A DNA stretch of 43,775 nucleotides from positions 1 through 43,775 of IMG/VR virus record IMGVR_UViG_3300009420_000021; one strand, given 5' to 3'. The number at the start of each line of letters is the position of its first letter. The first letter of the stretch is position 1. Positions 16,218 to 24,921 of the stretch are shown piece after piece. The stretch comes from a virus. Under the pieces are notes generated by a model. The model was not told the origin of the DNA. It searched no databases and was given only the letters and a program-made list of their open reading frames with translations. The position numbers and the translations under genes are program-made.

Positions 16218-17039
16218 TCAGTAATCCCAACTTACTTCGATATTCATCTCGAAACGAAAAGCTTTGTTATACACGCCTCTGAAATTAATACCGCCAACGT
16301 GACCTCCCGGAAATGAGTGGCAGTATGCATCACCCATTTGATCATAGTAAGAGGTAGAGGGTCTTTGGATGCTAGTATATGTCTTGCCTCCATAGGTGTT
16401 GGATTGAGTTGCACCACCATGACCAACACGACTAGACGTTTTAATATGCCAACGAGCATTAGACGTATTGTTAAAAGTACCATTTGTTCTTGTAGTCAAT
16501 CTTGTTAATTCAATTCTATAATGATGATAAACCGCCTCACTCAAAACACTAACGCCACTGCCGTTGTCATAATACTTTCCACCAAAATACATCGGTATCG
16601 CCGCTCCATCACGACTTTGAGAGGAAAGCTCGCCATTACCAAATTGTTTTGGCTGGTAGCCCCCAATACCATCTGGAGGACGTTGAGACTCTAAGGCGAA
16701 CTGTCCTTCGTAAGATCCTTCTCCAGCATTAATCACATCTCCACCAAGACCAACGCCACTGGAGTTCTGTAATTGAAAACTTATTCTTCCCTGACCCCCA
16801 TCAGAACCTGATACGTTTTCATGAAATCTGAAATCATCGATATCAACAAAAATCTTCCTTACACCATTAGGAATAGCGAACCCACTAGCACTTGTGCCGC
16901 CCTGTGAATATGTGCTATGTTGATATGTCAGCCAACTGGAGTTGTAAGTCCACCATCCACCACTAGTTGTGTTTGCTGGAATACTGTATCTTGGTTCGCC
17001 ACCGCCAACTATAGGAACTCCGTTTGATAAAAACGCCAT
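16218..17039 (-). CDS. Gly-rich fibre tip / receptor-binding candidate
   Basis: A 273-residue protein rich in Gly, Ser, Tyr, Trp and aromatic pairs. The N-terminus AFLSNGVPIVGGGEPRYSIP is followed by KIFVDIDDFRFHENVSGSDG and repeated Gly turns. The end, FRFEMNIEVSWDY, terminates on a beta strand as in jelly-roll tip domains. It lies 4 bases after the S74 fibre in the same transcription unit, so a role as distal adhesin or tip subunit is plausible. I do not recognise the exact family; no catalytic motif is evident. Confidence 0.6.
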   Translation of the reverse strand: MAFLSNGVPIVGGGEPRYSIPANTTSGGWWTYNSSWLTYQHSTYSQGGTSASGFAIPNGVRKIFVDIDDFRFHENVSGSDGGQGRISFQLQNSSGVGLGGDVINAGEGSYEGQFALESQRPPDGIGGYQPKQFGNGELSSQSRDGAAIPMYFGGKYYDNGSGVSVLSEAVYHHYRIELTRLTTRTNGTFNNTSNARWHIKTSSRVGHGGATQSNTYGGKTYTSIQRPSTSYYDQMGDAYCHSFPGGHVGGINFRGVYNKAFRFEMNIEVSWDY

Positions 17040-17043
17040 TTAA

Positions 17044-19245
17044 TTAACCCTTTAATTCTTCTATTTCTTGCTTCAATTCTTTAATCGCTTCAATAAGAAC
17101 ACCAACCATTTTACCGTAGTCAACAGCTTTCATACCATCTCCATCAGTGCTAACAACTTCTGGAAGAACTTTTTCTACTTCTTGGGCAATCACACCGACT
17201 TTACGGCCCTCTGGTTTACCATCCAGTATATTGATAGAGCCAATCTTATTATACCACACGCCACGTAGTTGTGATACTAGATCTAAGCCACTCTCAACTG
17301 TTACAATGTTTTCTTTTGTGCGGATATCAGATACTGAGTTAACATCACCCTGAACTGTTAGGTCATCACCAGAGAATGTAGAGTTTAGAGTTGAAGTGCC
17401 AGTATATATTTTTAGTGTATCTGTTGTTGCAACGTCAAATCTTATATCTTGATCAAAAGACAAGGGGTCGGCTCCATCAGCATATTGTCCTAGATCGATT
17501 AGCCCATTTCCAGCACCAAGTTGAATAGCGAAGCCAGATTTTATGTATGCAGTAGTGTTTGCCATCACAGTCAACGCATCGGAAGCGTGAATTTCTTGCG
17601 TTGAGTTCTCTAGACCAAACCGAATCTCTTCAGAAGACGATGTGCCTTGCATATGAATATCATCACCAGTGGCTCTCAGGAACATATCCCCCGTACTAGA
17701 AATAGTAGAAATACCACTAAGATCAGCATCTAAGTTAAATTGTGTCCCACTAAGGCTAATATTTGTACCACCAGTATAAGTTGTATTCGTATCAGTATTA
17801 ACAACTGATTCAGATGCTGTGGCAAGGCCAGTGACGTGACCATAAGTATCAAGTGTAATATCTTGGATGTATGTTCTACCACTATTATTAGAAGATGCTT
17901 GTGAAGAAGTATCTGTGTGACTAAGAACTTCACTACTAATACTTAATCCACTACCAACTTTTACACCACCTTTAGTGCCAGCCGCCGCTGTAGGCAACGT
18001 GTAGGTGAAGTTATTAGCACTATTCGCAATACCATTTAGTTTACTTTGTAGCGCAGTAGTAAATGCTTCTGTATTAGCATTACCCTCATATGCAGTTTTA
18101 ATCTGAGCGGCTGTCTGATCTGCCGTTGCCCCTGTTTCTATCCCTGCTAGTTTTGATCCCAATGAGGATACGTCATATCCATCTACTGTTCTACCACCAA
18201 CCATAGTTATGTTACCAGATAGTGTGAGTCCAGCGCCACTAATATTGGTAGCAAAGGTTGATCCACTATCATTCATTCTGAGACGTTCTACGCCACCAGT
18301 GAAGAAGGTTAAGGTATCACTATCATTACCCGCCGATCTCTCAGCAAGAACTTTAGTATCACCATCAACATCAATAAGTCCACCTAGACCTGACCAAGCG
18401 GCTCCGCTATAGCCTTCGAATGAAGCATTAGTAGTATTGTAACGTATCTGACCCTGTTCAGATGAAGGTCTTTGTGCTGTCGTACCCGCTGGTATTCTAG
18501 TGGCACCAGTGCCACTTTGCATTAGGTTTGTGAATACCGCACTATCGTTCTGTCTAGCGACTCGTTTTAAATCAGATGAAGCACCACCATCAGTCTGGTT
18601 AGTTCCTATCTCCCAAAAGTCTCCTAGTTCATTCCATTGTATAACAGCACTATCCAAAGATGGTCTGTCAACTGCTAGGCCAGCCCTGTTAGTATTAGTA
18701 ACTGTGGCACCATCGTTTGTTACAACAAAAGAAGCCGCATTTCTAGTAGCACCCGCTGTGGTAAAAGCCCCACTTACTGTAAAGTTTGTGGCTGTAATAC
18801 TTCCAGTAACATCAAGTTGCCCAACAACATTAGTAGAATCTAGATTGGCTATACCGTGTACAGTAAGATCACTATCTAAAGTAAGATTACTTGCTGATAA
18901 AGAAGTTATTCCCCCATCAATCTGAAGTTTACCACGAATAATATTGTTTGCTGAACTATCGCTTAGTGTCATCCTTGGTGATAGTAACTGTGTAGTATTG
19001 ATTGAGTCTAGGCGTCCATCTATTTCACCTATTGCAGTCGAAACTGTGGTTGCGGTAGTACCCATGGCACCCGCTGTAATGGTTCCTAATTCGGCATCAA
19101 GTTCTTTTATAGCCCCAGTGACTTCTTTAGAAGTTGTAGTTAAAGTTGAAACGTCACCAACTGAGTCAACAAGGGAGTTAAACCTATTACGTTGAGTATT
19201 GAATGTATCCGTTAACTGGACTGTGGGTATCTTTGAATTAGCCAT
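17044..19245 (-). CDS. Tail fibre with C-terminal S74 intramolecular chaperone
   Basis: A 733-residue fibre. Residues 639-733 form a peptidase S74/ICA domain. It opens with SDIRTKENI, where Ser639 is the expected autoproteolytic nucleophile, followed by QLRGVWYNK, VGVIAQEVEKVLPEVV, a DG..AVDYGKMVGVLIEA helix and a Lys/Glu coiled-coil end. In this family the chaperone trimerises, folds the fibre, then cuts itself off before the Ser. The N-terminal part has FNSLVDSVGDVSTL and KEVTGAIKELDAELG coiled-coil segments, then beta-rich repeats. The gene overlaps the 71-residue gene by 8 bases. Confidence in the S74 domain is high; the target receptor is unknown. Confidence 0.9.
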   Translation of the reverse strand: MANSKIPTVQLTDTFNTQRNRFNSLVDSVGDVSTLTTTSKEVTGAIKELDAELGTITAGAMGTTATTVSTAIGEIDGRLDSINTTQLLSPRMTLSDSSANNIIRGKLQIDGGITSLSASNLTLDSDLTVHGIANLDSTNVVGQLDVTGSITATNFTVSGAFTTAGATRNAASFVVTNDGATVTNTNRAGLAVDRPSLDSAVIQWNELGDFWEIGTNQTDGGASSDLKRVARQNDSAVFTNLMQSGTGATRIPAGTTAQRPSSEQGQIRYNTTNASFEGYSGAAWSGLGGLIDVDGDTKVLAERSAGNDSDTLTFFTGGVERLRMNDSGSTFATNISGAGLTLSGNITMVGGRTVDGYDVSSLGSKLAGIETGATADQTAAQIKTAYEGNANTEAFTTALQSKLNGIANSANNFTYTLPTAAAGTKGGVKVGSGLSISSEVLSHTDTSSQASSNNSGRTYIQDITLDTYGHVTGLATASESVVNTDTNTTYTGGTNISLSGTQFNLDADLSGISTISSTGDMFLRATGDDIHMQGTSSSEEIRFGLENSTQEIHASDALTVMANTTAYIKSGFAIQLGAGNGLIDLGQYADGADPLSFDQDIRFDVATTDTLKIYTGTSTLNSTFSGDDLTVQGDVNSVSDIRTKENIVTVESGLDLVSQLRGVWYNKIGSINILDGKPEGRKVGVIAQEVEKVLPEVVSTDGDGMKAVDYGKMVGVLIEAIKELKQEIEELKG

Positions 19246-19453
19246 TTGTACCGTTCTCTAATAGTTTTTGCAACATCATTTTTATATCACTTACATCAGA
19301 TTTTAGTTGATCTATTTCAGCACGTTCTTGCTTCTTAGCCTCTTCAACTATTCTCTTGTGTCTACTTTTACTCTTATTTATATTCAAAATCATATTAGTA
19401 TTAGGATCTCTGACTAAATCAGGGTAATCTTTCACAGGTATATAATCAGTCAT
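19238..19453 (-). CDS. Small conserved phage protein
   Basis: A 71-residue protein: MTDYIPVKDYPDLVRDPNTN, then a Lys/Arg-rich stretch and a C-terminal predicted coiled coil (ERAEIDQLKSDVSDIKMMLQ). The N-terminal pattern Y-I-P-V-K...LVRDP..N is one I associate with short proteins next to fibre genes in T4-like marine phages. It overlaps both neighbours (TAATG at 19453; 8 bases at the other end), so translation is probably coupled. A linker or assembly factor between the gp10-like proteins and the fibre is possible; the function is unknown. Confidence 0.65.
   Translation of the reverse strand: MTDYIPVKDYPDLVRDPNTNMILNINKSKSRHKRIVEEAKKQERAEIDQLKSDVSDIKMMLQKLLENGTNG
19375..19382 (-). promoter_or_regulatory. 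Possible late promoter for the S74 fibre
   Basis: The minus strand reads TATAAATAAGAGT inside the 71-residue gene. The start would be near 19369, about 124 bases before the fibre ATG at 19245. It matches the late box perfectly, but its location inside a gene makes chance possible. Confidence 0.45.
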
Positions 19454-21123
19454 TATGATGTTGCTATTGTTCTCAAGTTTGCGAAACGTGGAATTCTTGT
19501 AGATTTCTCAGCGTTCATTGTTATTTTTATTTGGTATTCATCGAAAGCCGCAAGATCAAATACATTGAACTCATACTCTGAGAACATACTTAGGTTATCA
19601 GAAGGTGGAATATCAATGTAGTTATTACCCTTAGTTGTCCTACTATCTTTAGAAAATACTGTCCAATCTTTTTCAGAAAGTTTTGCACCAGTAGAGTTTA
19701 AACTAGTTCTAAACCAAACGTCAAAGTCTGCCCCGATAGGTCTTACCGCATCAACAAGTGCTACAATAGATGTTGAAGAGTTTGAAAGAACATAAGGCGT
19801 GGTTATGTGTTTACTTGCGTTTGTTCCACCAACAGCATTTGTTTCAGCCGTATATGCAACAGTAGAGATCTTGTTTCTATTAGTAAGAGTTCCAGTGCTA
19901 TCTTGCTGATGGTCAATAAAGAAAGAAACTGTTTCAAGAGAGGCAGTGTTGATATTAAAATATGGTGCTACGTTTGCGTTACTTGTATTCATGTTAACTG
20001 TAATATTAGTAGATGCCGCACCACTTAGCTTCAAGGCTTCTTGCTTTTTAGCGGCAATAACTGAAGGTGTGCTAAGTAGTTGGGGTCTGTCTAGATTAAG
20101 AGTTACATTATTTACAGCGTTATATCCAGTGGCAGTATCTTGCCAAGCACCTAATGAAGTGAAGTTTCCTGAGGCTGTAACATTCGTACTTGGTGGAGCC
20201 ATGAATGGGAGTTTCAACATCATCTCATCTATCTCATGCTGTTCTGTAGCATATAGTCCTGTGCCGCCAGCCCTTATTGATGCTGTCGCACTTGCTGAAT
20301 CCATCTTGAATGTATATCCAAAAGGATCAGCCTTAGTGATAGTTCTTTGACCAAGAATACTACTACCCTTTACACCATTTACTGTTCCCGCTGAATCAAA
20401 ACCACTAGCATCTGTAGATAGAGTAACCACATCACCAACTCTAAATCCATGTGCGGGGTGTAAGACAGAAAGATCTGAATCACCAGCGGTGAACCTTAGG
20501 GGATCAAAAACATAATCGCCTAGTTGATTTTGTATCAAACTCTCTGTAAGTTTTTTCACAGGTGGGATATTAGTTTTGAGTTTAGCAGTTGCCGCAAGTG
20601 AAGTATCAAACTGTGCTCTATATACTTTGAAGGTCAGGTCTTTATTATTATCACCTTCCCAAGTAGTGCCATTAGATGACGCATACAGTGCTCCGTTAGA
20701 AGTATTGACTGTAGAGTTATACCTTGCTGTAGTAGTCCCAAAGTTAAAATCTCCATTCTTTGCAAAGTAAGTTTTGTATGTATCACCTGATGCAGAAGAA
20801 TAAATGCACACTGATAATAATGTATTACTAGGAACGTATATAGGAGACGTGAACTCGAACTTATATTCTGTTGCCGCAGAAAATGTTGTAGCCGCTTTAG
20901 CACCAACAGCCGCCGCCGTTGCTACTACTCTACTTCCGGGGACGTATCGTTTTCCAGAAGGTTGTCCACCCTCAGTAGTTGGCCTAAGTTCCAAAGTGAT
21001 TGGTAAAGTAGTATCTGCCGAATAGAAGAAAATACCAATGCCTGTTAGAACACTAGCCTCATCAACCACAAAGGTTTGTGCCGTAGGACTTTTCTGTTCT
21101 GTTAGTTGTAAAATACCAGTCAT
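19453..21123 (-). CDS. Baseplate-periphery structural protein (gp10-region family, part 3)
   Basis: A 556-residue beta-rich protein. It begins TGILQLTEQKSPTAQTFVVDE, then GIGIFFYSADTTLPITLELRP, a pattern I recall from the C-terminal part of very large structural proteins of T4-like marine phages. Later segments include HPAHGFRVGDVVTLS and a C-terminal YEFNVFDLAAFDEYQIKI strand pair. It overlaps the preceding gene by one base (TAATG). Its position between gp8 and the fibres corresponds to T4 genes 9-12, so a role in the outer baseplate or fibre attachment is likely but not proven. Confidence 0.65.
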   Translation of the reverse strand: MTGILQLTEQKSPTAQTFVVDEASVLTGIGIFFYSADTTLPITLELRPTTEGGQPSGKRYVPGSRVVATAAAVGAKAATTFSAATEYKFEFTSPIYVPSNTLLSVCIYSSASGDTYKTYFAKNGDFNFGTTTARYNSTVNTSNGALYASSNGTTWEGDNNKDLTFKVYRAQFDTSLAATAKLKTNIPPVKKLTESLIQNQLGDYVFDPLRFTAGDSDLSVLHPAHGFRVGDVVTLSTDASGFDSAGTVNGVKGSSILGQRTITKADPFGYTFKMDSASATASIRAGGTGLYATEQHEIDEMMLKLPFMAPPSTNVTASGNFTSLGAWQDTATGYNAVNNVTLNLDRPQLLSTPSVIAAKKQEALKLSGAASTNITVNMNTSNANVAPYFNINTASLETVSFFIDHQQDSTGTLTNRNKISTVAYTAETNAVGGTNASKHITTPYVLSNSSTSIVALVDAVRPIGADFDVWFRTSLNSTGAKLSEKDWTVFSKDSRTTKGNNYIDIPPSDNLSMFSEYEFNVFDLAAFDEYQIKITMNAEKSTRIPRFANLRTIATS

Positions 21124-21941
21124 TAGAAGCCACCCATTGATCTTTTGTATGTTCCAGTAGCAACAGCAAAGGTATTATCAGCACCACTACCTGTGCCACC
21201 AGACTTTTTGAAATCATTCACATAACTTTTTTTATCATAGTAGTTATGATATACTGTTTTACCTGTGTGAGTTGTTTTATATGATATCACAGGTGCTGTG
21301 TGATTATCGTTTCTTCCCGGATCATCATTTGCTGGTGGAGAAGGGGGATCATTATAAAACTCTTGCTCAGTATAACTATATGTTTCTGAGAATGATTTAG
21401 ACTCACTAACACTATACTGATACCAATCTTCATATTGACCATTAGCAAAAAACTTAGTTGCCGCATAGGATAGTGCTTCATTTCTAGACATAACTGAAAC
21501 ATCAAGCGCACTAAAGTTTGTGCCATCTGTTTTAGTATTCCAGTTCAAGGCGGCATTAGATTGTAGATAGAATAATCCTTTTAATGATCCATCAGAACCA
21601 CTTATTAAAGGATTATTTGCTCCACCATTTGTTGCGCCACCAAGAGCGGTTGGAAAAGAAGTTGATGCCACATAAGCATCTCCTGTTTCTTTTATGTTAG
21701 AATCTCTTGCGGCAGAAGTGTAGTCAGTTAAACTATAAGAAGTGTTACAGTATTTGGTAATCTGTTTATCACCAAAGAAAATCCAATGAGGTGTATTGGG
21801 TCTTAATCCTTGAAATTCGAAAAACATAATCTTAGGTCTATGTACTTCAATCTCAGTATAGCCAAGTCTATCTTGCTTCACAACATCTCTCGACTGTGTA
21901 ACATTTCTAGTTCCTGTTTTATTTACTGTTCTGTATGGCAT
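21123..21941 (-). CDS. Baseplate-periphery structural protein (gp10-region family, part 2)
   Basis: A 272-residue protein. The N-terminal half carries PKIMFFEFQGLRPNTPHWIF, a motif that in related phages lies in large baseplate-associated proteins. The C-terminal half is rich in Tyr, Ser and Asn with a PPSPPANDDPGRNDNH linker and a Gly-rich end. It sits 16 bases after the 984-residue gene and overlaps the next by one base. The three genes 24912-19453 probably make one assembly in which this is the middle piece. No enzymatic motif is seen. Confidence 0.6.
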   Translation of the reverse strand: MPYRTVNKTGTRNVTQSRDVVKQDRLGYTEIEVHRPKIMFFEFQGLRPNTPHWIFFGDKQITKYCNTSYSLTDYTSAARDSNIKETGDAYVASTSFPTALGGATNGGANNPLISGSDGSLKGLFYLQSNAALNWNTKTDGTNFSALDVSVMSRNEALSYAATKFFANGQYEDWYQYSVSESKSFSETYSYTEQEFYNDPPSPPANDDPGRNDNHTAPVISYKTTHTGKTVYHNYYDKKSYVNDFKKSGGTGSGADNTFAVATGTYKRSMGGF

Positions 21942-21957
21942 ATCTTTACCTTAATAT

Positions 21958-24912
21958 TTAACTATATGAGCCAGTACTTATTGTAGTAGTACCTTGTGAA
22001 CTTATTTCTGTTGTGCCATCTGGCAATAGTGAAGAGTTGGATTGTGAAGCATATGATTTATCCACTATTCTTTTGTTTGTCCAATGATCTCCATCTGGAG
22101 TTAATTCGGCTGTACCCACACTCTGTGGAAGATCAAACTGATTGACTGATATCACACCAGTAGCTTCTGTTTGTCCAAAGTCTGATACAACCTCTGTATA
22201 TTTAGGCCAAATGTTATTGCCTTTTATTACACAAGTATCTAAAGATAAATCTGAGTCATATGATAGACTAACAGACTTATTGAAAAATAGTGGCATAAGT
22301 TCATTAGCATCATTGTGAATGGTTGCCCTATAATCGTCATCATACCATGCAGTTTGACGCACATCACTGAAGTTATCTCCTGTGATACCTTCTGTCTGTC
22401 TAATAAATGTAGCATTGGTTGGATCGTAGACTTCTAATGAAGCAAGCTCTGCTTCCATTAATGTTAAAGCAGAAAGTCTTTCAACGTTGTTAAGTCTGTT
22501 TTCCATTTGACGTAGATCTTGCATTTTAAATCCACGATTATCGTAACGAGATGCGCTTAAGTCTTCTTCGTTAAAAGTAAAAGGATTTAATGCTATATCA
22601 TAGAGGCGCATATCTCTTGAGTTTATACCCGTAGGTTCATTCATACTATAAGAGGGTTTCCCCTTATGATAGTTTAATGTCCCTGAAGGAGACAGTGTTA
22701 ATATGTCTCTTCTAGGCAACCAATACTTAACAGTTCCTACATTAATAGTAGATTGACTTTTAGGAAGATCTTCTATACGAGCAATACCACCTGAGAAAGT
22801 TGAGTTTGCAGGATTTTGTAAAGATCTCATATCTATTACATCTGCTAGGTGATGTGTTTCACCCTGAGTTGTAGTATATTTTGGTATCTCGCTAAAGGTA
22901 ACATCGCTATAAGAAGCGGCTCCACCAAAGTAGCCTGTTGCTGATGGTGTGTCATGCTGAAAGTATTTGTATTGAACTGTAACATTTCCAGCGGGTGCTG
23001 AAACACCAGACTTTAGTTTACCTGATCCGGGGCCATAGTAGTTATCTCTTTGACCATTATCTAAAACAAACTTATAGGTTATGTCTTCACTAGTTGTTGC
23101 GTCTGTTACTTTATAGAACCTAAAGATATCTGCTTTGGCGAGTGTAAATACTCCACTACTTAATGATATGGTTTCTGATTCCCAAGATGATGCGGCAGTG
23201 CTTGGCTTTAGAGATTTATTCTTACGTGTCAGAGTTTTATTCTGATAAGCAATGACATGACCATTACCAGTTGCTGGTCCAGAAATTGTGGCCTGAGTGT
23301 TACCACTATTTAAAGATACTGTGGGTGTAGATAATGCTCCACCAGTATTTACTTGATATAACCAATCGGCTGTTTCTGTAAACGTATCAGTTCCAGCATT
23401 AATAACTACAGTGCTTCCTGTCTTATTGACTGTATATACAGTGCCTATAACAGCGGTCACAGTGCTTATCTCTTGTACTCTTGAACTAGGTAACTCAAAT
23501 AACAGATCATTTTGTTCTCTATTATAAACATCAAATCTATTTTGAATGGATTTTAAGTTCGCATAGTTGTTCGCATCGACACCAATACTTCTGATATCAC
23601 CTGTGCTAAATGCTGTATTAGTTATCTTGATATCAAATATATTAATACGGAAGTTTGTTTGTATAAGTTGTATGCCACGCACACGTGCAGTTCCGAAGTT
23701 AGTGCCACCTCTATTGACCGCACTGTATAGGTTAACTTCTGTAAAGTCTTCAACGTAACCTACTAGACCGAAAGCACTATCAGCCTGAACAAAGTTACCT
23801 AAGTTAGTTCCCACTTTCTCAGTAGTTCTAGTCAGCAAATCATTAGTAAGACTTCTGGGCTTTTGCACTCTAAGTGGTAGATTAAAATCTCTTTCAATAC
23901 GAGAACCATTGACAAATGCTGTGCCACTAGAGACTTTAAACTGTAAGAAATCGTTGTCGCTATCTCTTATGATATTTAAATCAAACTCACCTGTTACTCT
24001 TTGTTCAATAAAATCTCCTGATTGAGAATATGTTCTAGCATCAATAATGCTACCTATTTTAGATAGGATCTTATCAGGAGTTCTTGTTAAAGATACAGCA
24101 CCATTACGAACCTTGTATACTTCGTAGAAAGTATCACTTGATGTAATATCAGCCTTAGTAGTCAAAGTCAAAGTTATTCGTAGACGATCCGCACCGGGGG
24201 ATGTTAGGTTGGGTGTTGATCCTGAGTTGTCAAAGAGTGCTACATTATCAGCGGTAGTTACAATCTCTTCTACTACTTTAAATCCAACAGTTCCTGAAAA
24301 TACGGCACTATACTTTGAAAGAACTAAAGTCTGTGCTTCGACCATAACTAAATGTTGTCCAGCAAATGTATCGAACTGTGGTATCTCTACAATAGAAGAC
24401 TTGCCCACAGCATCGTTTGCCGCTAGGATAGTCACATTACCTAAAGTCGTAGTAAGAGTTGAGCCTGAACTGAATGGTTTTGATACTGAAGTATTGGTTG
24501 CTGTAGAAGAACCTCCAGCTTTACCTTTAGTCATTTTTACAAATAGTGTTGCGGGATCAGAACCAGTTGCCGCTACTACTTCTTTAACAACAGCAAACAA
24601 ATCGCCATCGTTTATTTCTGTGCCTTTTAACTGTGCAAATCCTGATGGAAGAGAACTAACTTTTAAGTATGTGTATGAAAATGCATTGACACCAGAAGCC
24701 AGATTACCACTGTTGTTGAAAATAGCACCTTCGTTGACGATGAACTTCGCAAGTCTACTAAGCTCTTGCTGAACTATGGTTTGAGATTGGGTTAGTTCAC
24801 GTGCTTGTAGTGCTCTGCCGTTATTAAACAATATACGATGGTAATGATCACTATCTCTATAGTCATCATTGTACTCGCTTAAAAATGTTGTACTAGTAAG
24901 ATTAGTAGCCAT
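21958..24912 (-). CDS. DUF4815-type virion structural protein (gp10-like, part 1)
   Basis: A 984-residue protein. The N-terminus FLSEYNDDYRDSDHYHRIL, then FNNGRALQARELTQSQTIVQ, is the hallmark of the DUF4815 family found in T4-like marine phages. The family is thought to form part of the outer baseplate. The central region has extended beta repeats, and around residues 770-830 there is a DMRLYDIALNPFTFNEEDLS segment followed by a helical LRQMENRLNNVERLSALTLM stretch. An AAGGG ribosome site precedes the ATG at 24912. Placement after gp8 mirrors T4 gene 10. Calling it gp10 is by position and not by alignment. Confidence 0.75.
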   Translation of the reverse strand: MATNLTSTTFLSEYNDDYRDSDHYHRILFNNGRALQARELTQSQTIVQQELSRLAKFIVNEGAIFNNSGNLASGVNAFSYTYLKVSSLPSGFAQLKGTEINDGDLFAVVKEVVAATGSDPATLFVKMTKGKAGGSSTATNTSVSKPFSSGSTLTTTLGNVTILAANDAVGKSSIVEIPQFDTFAGQHLVMVEAQTLVLSKYSAVFSGTVGFKVVEEIVTTADNVALFDNSGSTPNLTSPGADRLRITLTLTTKADITSSDTFYEVYKVRNGAVSLTRTPDKILSKIGSIIDARTYSQSGDFIEQRVTGEFDLNIIRDSDNDFLQFKVSSGTAFVNGSRIERDFNLPLRVQKPRSLTNDLLTRTTEKVGTNLGNFVQADSAFGLVGYVEDFTEVNLYSAVNRGGTNFGTARVRGIQLIQTNFRINIFDIKITNTAFSTGDIRSIGVDANNYANLKSIQNRFDVYNREQNDLLFELPSSRVQEISTVTAVIGTVYTVNKTGSTVVINAGTDTFTETADWLYQVNTGGALSTPTVSLNSGNTQATISGPATGNGHVIAYQNKTLTRKNKSLKPSTAASSWESETISLSSGVFTLAKADIFRFYKVTDATTSEDITYKFVLDNGQRDNYYGPGSGKLKSGVSAPAGNVTVQYKYFQHDTPSATGYFGGAASYSDVTFSEIPKYTTTQGETHHLADVIDMRSLQNPANSTFSGGIARIEDLPKSQSTINVGTVKYWLPRRDILTLSPSGTLNYHKGKPSYSMNEPTGINSRDMRLYDIALNPFTFNEEDLSASRYDNRGFKMQDLRQMENRLNNVERLSALTLMEAELASLEVYDPTNATFIRQTEGITGDNFSDVRQTAWYDDDYRATIHNDANELMPLFFNKSVSLSYDSDLSLDTCVIKGNNIWPKYTEVVSDFGQTEATGVISVNQFDLPQSVGTAELTPDGDHWTNKRIVDKSYASQSNSSLLPDGTTEISSQGTTTISTGSYS

Positions 24913-24921
24913 GGTTTACCC

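Noticed and set aside
24209-24772. Long open frame on the plus strand (187 codons) opposite the DUF4815-type gene
   Set aside because: It is antisense to a recognised gene, has no ribosome site and its translation has no recognisable domain; it results from the codon pattern of the real gene.
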